From: Clostridiales bacterium
Lineage (GTDB): Bacteria > Bacillota > Clostridia > Clostridiales > Clostridiaceae
Assembly (NCBI GenBank): GCA_012519845.1
Contig: JAAYPK010000035.1
Span: 52,052 to 116,051 of the forward strand
Reading direction: 5' to 3'
Length of the DNA: 64,000 nt
Made by a program: the position numbers and the translations under genes. The notes below the pieces were generated by a model. The model was not told where the DNA came from. It worked only from the letters and a program-made list of their open reading frames with translations, and ran no database searches. Positions 62,968-64,000 of the stretch are shown in pieces (position 1 is the first letter of the stretch; every line of letters begins with the position of its first letter).

Positions 62968-64000
62968 ATGAATAGAAAGAAAATACTACAAATATTATTA
63001 GCAGCATCAACACTAGCAGGAGGAATAACTATGAGCCATACCATAGTTAATGCAGCACCTATAGATAAAAATGATAATAACTTAATACAGGGGACTTTAA
63101 GTAGAGTTAATGTAATTAAAGCACAAGTAGTTAATGTTTCTACAAATTTGAGAGTTAGATCAAGTTCAAGCATTAATTCAACTGTTTTAGGGTATTTAAA
63201 TAATGGTACTAATATAGAGGTAGTTGGAGAAGAAGGAGACTGGTATAAAATCAAATTTAATGGTGAAATTGCGTATGTAAGTAAAGAATACGTTAATATA
63301 GAAAATGGTTTAAGCACAGCTTCTTTATCAATTTCAGGAAAGGGACAAGTTGTAAATGTAAGCAGCGAATTAAGAATAAGACAAGCCGCTTCTACATCAT
63401 CAGCAATTATTGGAACATTAAAAAATGGAGAAACTTTTGATATTATTTCCAAAAGTGGAGGTTGGTATAATATTAAAACAGGATCAATTATAGGTTTTGT
63501 TTCTGGAGAATATGTTAAAGAAATTCAAAGCACAAGTTCTTCAGAATCATCTTCAGGTAGCACTACAAACTTAAATGGTACTGTAGTAAATGTAAGTTCT
63601 AATTTAAGAGTAAGAGCTGGAGCAAGTACAAGCACTTCAGTATTAGGATATCTATTAAATGGAGAAAAAGTAAATGTAATAGGTGAAGAAGGAAATTGGT
63701 ATAAAATTAAATATAATAATACAACAGGATATGTAGCTAAAGAATATATACAGGTAAGTGGAGGTACAAGCACAACACCAAGTGCACCAGAAACACCAAG
63801 TACTCCAAGTGCACCTGAAGCAACAAATAAAACAGGAAAAGTAATAAATATAAGTTCAAACTTAAATGTAAGGTCAGGAGCAGGGACAAACTATTCAGTA
63901 ATAGGATATTTATATAATGGAAATACAGTAACAATAACAGGAGAAAGTGGCAACTGGTATGCAATAAGCTATAATGGAACAACAGGATACGTAGCTAAAG
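62968..64000 (+). CDS. Secreted SH3b-repeat cell-wall protein (partial)
   Basis: An open plus-strand frame of 344 codons that runs off the right edge. The start ATG follows AAAGGAGGAG. The signal peptide is KKILQILLAASTLAGG up to a probable cleavage at VNA-AP near residue 33. Four bacterial SH3 (SH3_3) repeats follow, each with the pattern VNVSSNLRVRSGAS, LGYLxNG, GNWYKIKYN and GYVAKEYI, starting near residues 51, 131, 208 and 290, joined by Ser/Thr/Pro linkers such as TPSAPETPSTPSAP. Such repeats bind the cell wall and usually precede an NlpC/P60, amidase or muramidase domain, which would lie beyond the window. Minus-strand frames here are shadows. Confidence 0.92.
   Translation, partial: MNRKKILQILLAASTLAGGITMSHTIVNAAPIDKNDNNLIQGTLSRVNVIKAQVVNVSTNLRVRSSSSINSTVLGYLNNGTNIEVVGEEGDWYKIKFNGEIAYVSKEYVNIENGLSTASLSISGKGQVVNVSSELRIRQAASTSSAIIGTLKNGETFDIISKSGGWYNIKTGSIIGFVSGEYVKEIQSTSSSESSSGSTTNLNGTVVNVSSNLRVRAGASTSTSVLGYLLNGEKVNVIGEEGNWYKIKYNNTTGYVAKEYIQVSGGTSTTPSAPETPSTPSAPEATNKTGKVINISSNLNVRSGAGTNYSVIGYLYNGNTVTITGESGNWYAISYNGTTGYVAK

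Noticed and set aside
62883..63982. Minus-strand open frames opposite the right end of the window
   Set aside because: They lie opposite a plus-strand frame with ribosome site, signal peptide and four SH3b repeats; they are shadows caused by repeat composition.

Overview
The window looks like an ordinary chromosomal stretch of a low-GC, endospore-forming Firmicute, most likely Clostridium sensu stricto. The evidence is very AT-rich DNA, sporulation genes (spoIID, a spoIIQ-like gene, spoIIID, yyaC, two alpha/beta-type SASP genes), a flavodoxin of the C. beijerinckii type, a GlgC/GlgD glycogen system, and strong AAGGAGG ribosome sites with several TTG starts. No insertion sequence, prophage, CRISPR array or rRNA operon is seen, and tRNA genes occur in one cluster of four plus one single gene. 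The species cannot be fixed from sequence reading alone.

Layout. 1-1970: end of the F1Fo ATP synthase operon (atpG tail, atpD, atpC). 1970-8240: cell wall, shape and sporulation block (ywmB-like, murA, spoIID, spoIIQ-like, spoIIID, mbl, then yyaC on the minus strand). 8335-10790: a small unknown membrane-anchored protein, tRNA-Tyr/Val/Thr/Tyr, and a SAM-I riboswitch controlling metK. 10842-19543: recD2, a ComFA-like protein that seems to have lost its ATPase motifs, comFC, a structured RNA matching the raiA motif family, hpf (raiA), secA, and prfB with its programmed +1 frameshift. 19544-25162: sugar phosphatase and mutarotase, a Fur-like-box flavodoxin/DUF3793 pair, a universal stress protein, a nitronate monooxygenase behind a FabT-like operator, tRNA-Trp, and an AAC(3)-family acetyltransferase. 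25163-26022: twin SASP genes, each behind a sigma-G-type promoter. 26092-34571: YhaO/YhaN nuclease pair, an orphan metal-binding lipoprotein, a membrane-anchored MutS homologue, a CBS protein and a four-S1-domain protein. 34631-39619: pyk (minus), pepD, a 59-residue winged-helix protein, gpmI. 39837-48147: complete glycogen cluster glgB-A-P-C-D. 48161-53392: FtsX-type ABC transporter with its two-component system. 53397-55994: minus-strand M28 peptidase, small membrane protein and metallo-beta-lactamase-fold hydrolase. 56130-62711: SulP transporter, tex, cstA, and an FMN riboswitch with ribU. 62968-64000: the start of a secreted SH3b-repeat protein cut by the window edge.

How the parts work together. 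Several blocks bear on stationary phase and sporulation: SpoIID and the SpoIIQ-like protein in engulfment, SpoIIID in mother-cell transcription, SASPs in spore DNA protection, glycogen synthesis and breakdown as a carbon reserve, and HPF (next to the raiA-type RNA) in ribosome hibernation. Regulatory RNA is well represented: SAM-I, FMN, raiA-type RNA and the RF2 frameshift. The observations most worth following are the raiA-type RNA with a near-consensus promoter buried in the end of comFC, the degenerate ComFA-like protein, the almost identical TTACA-N4-TGTAA palindromes in front of the glycogen operon and the ABC/two-component operon, and the FabT-like and Fur-like operators.
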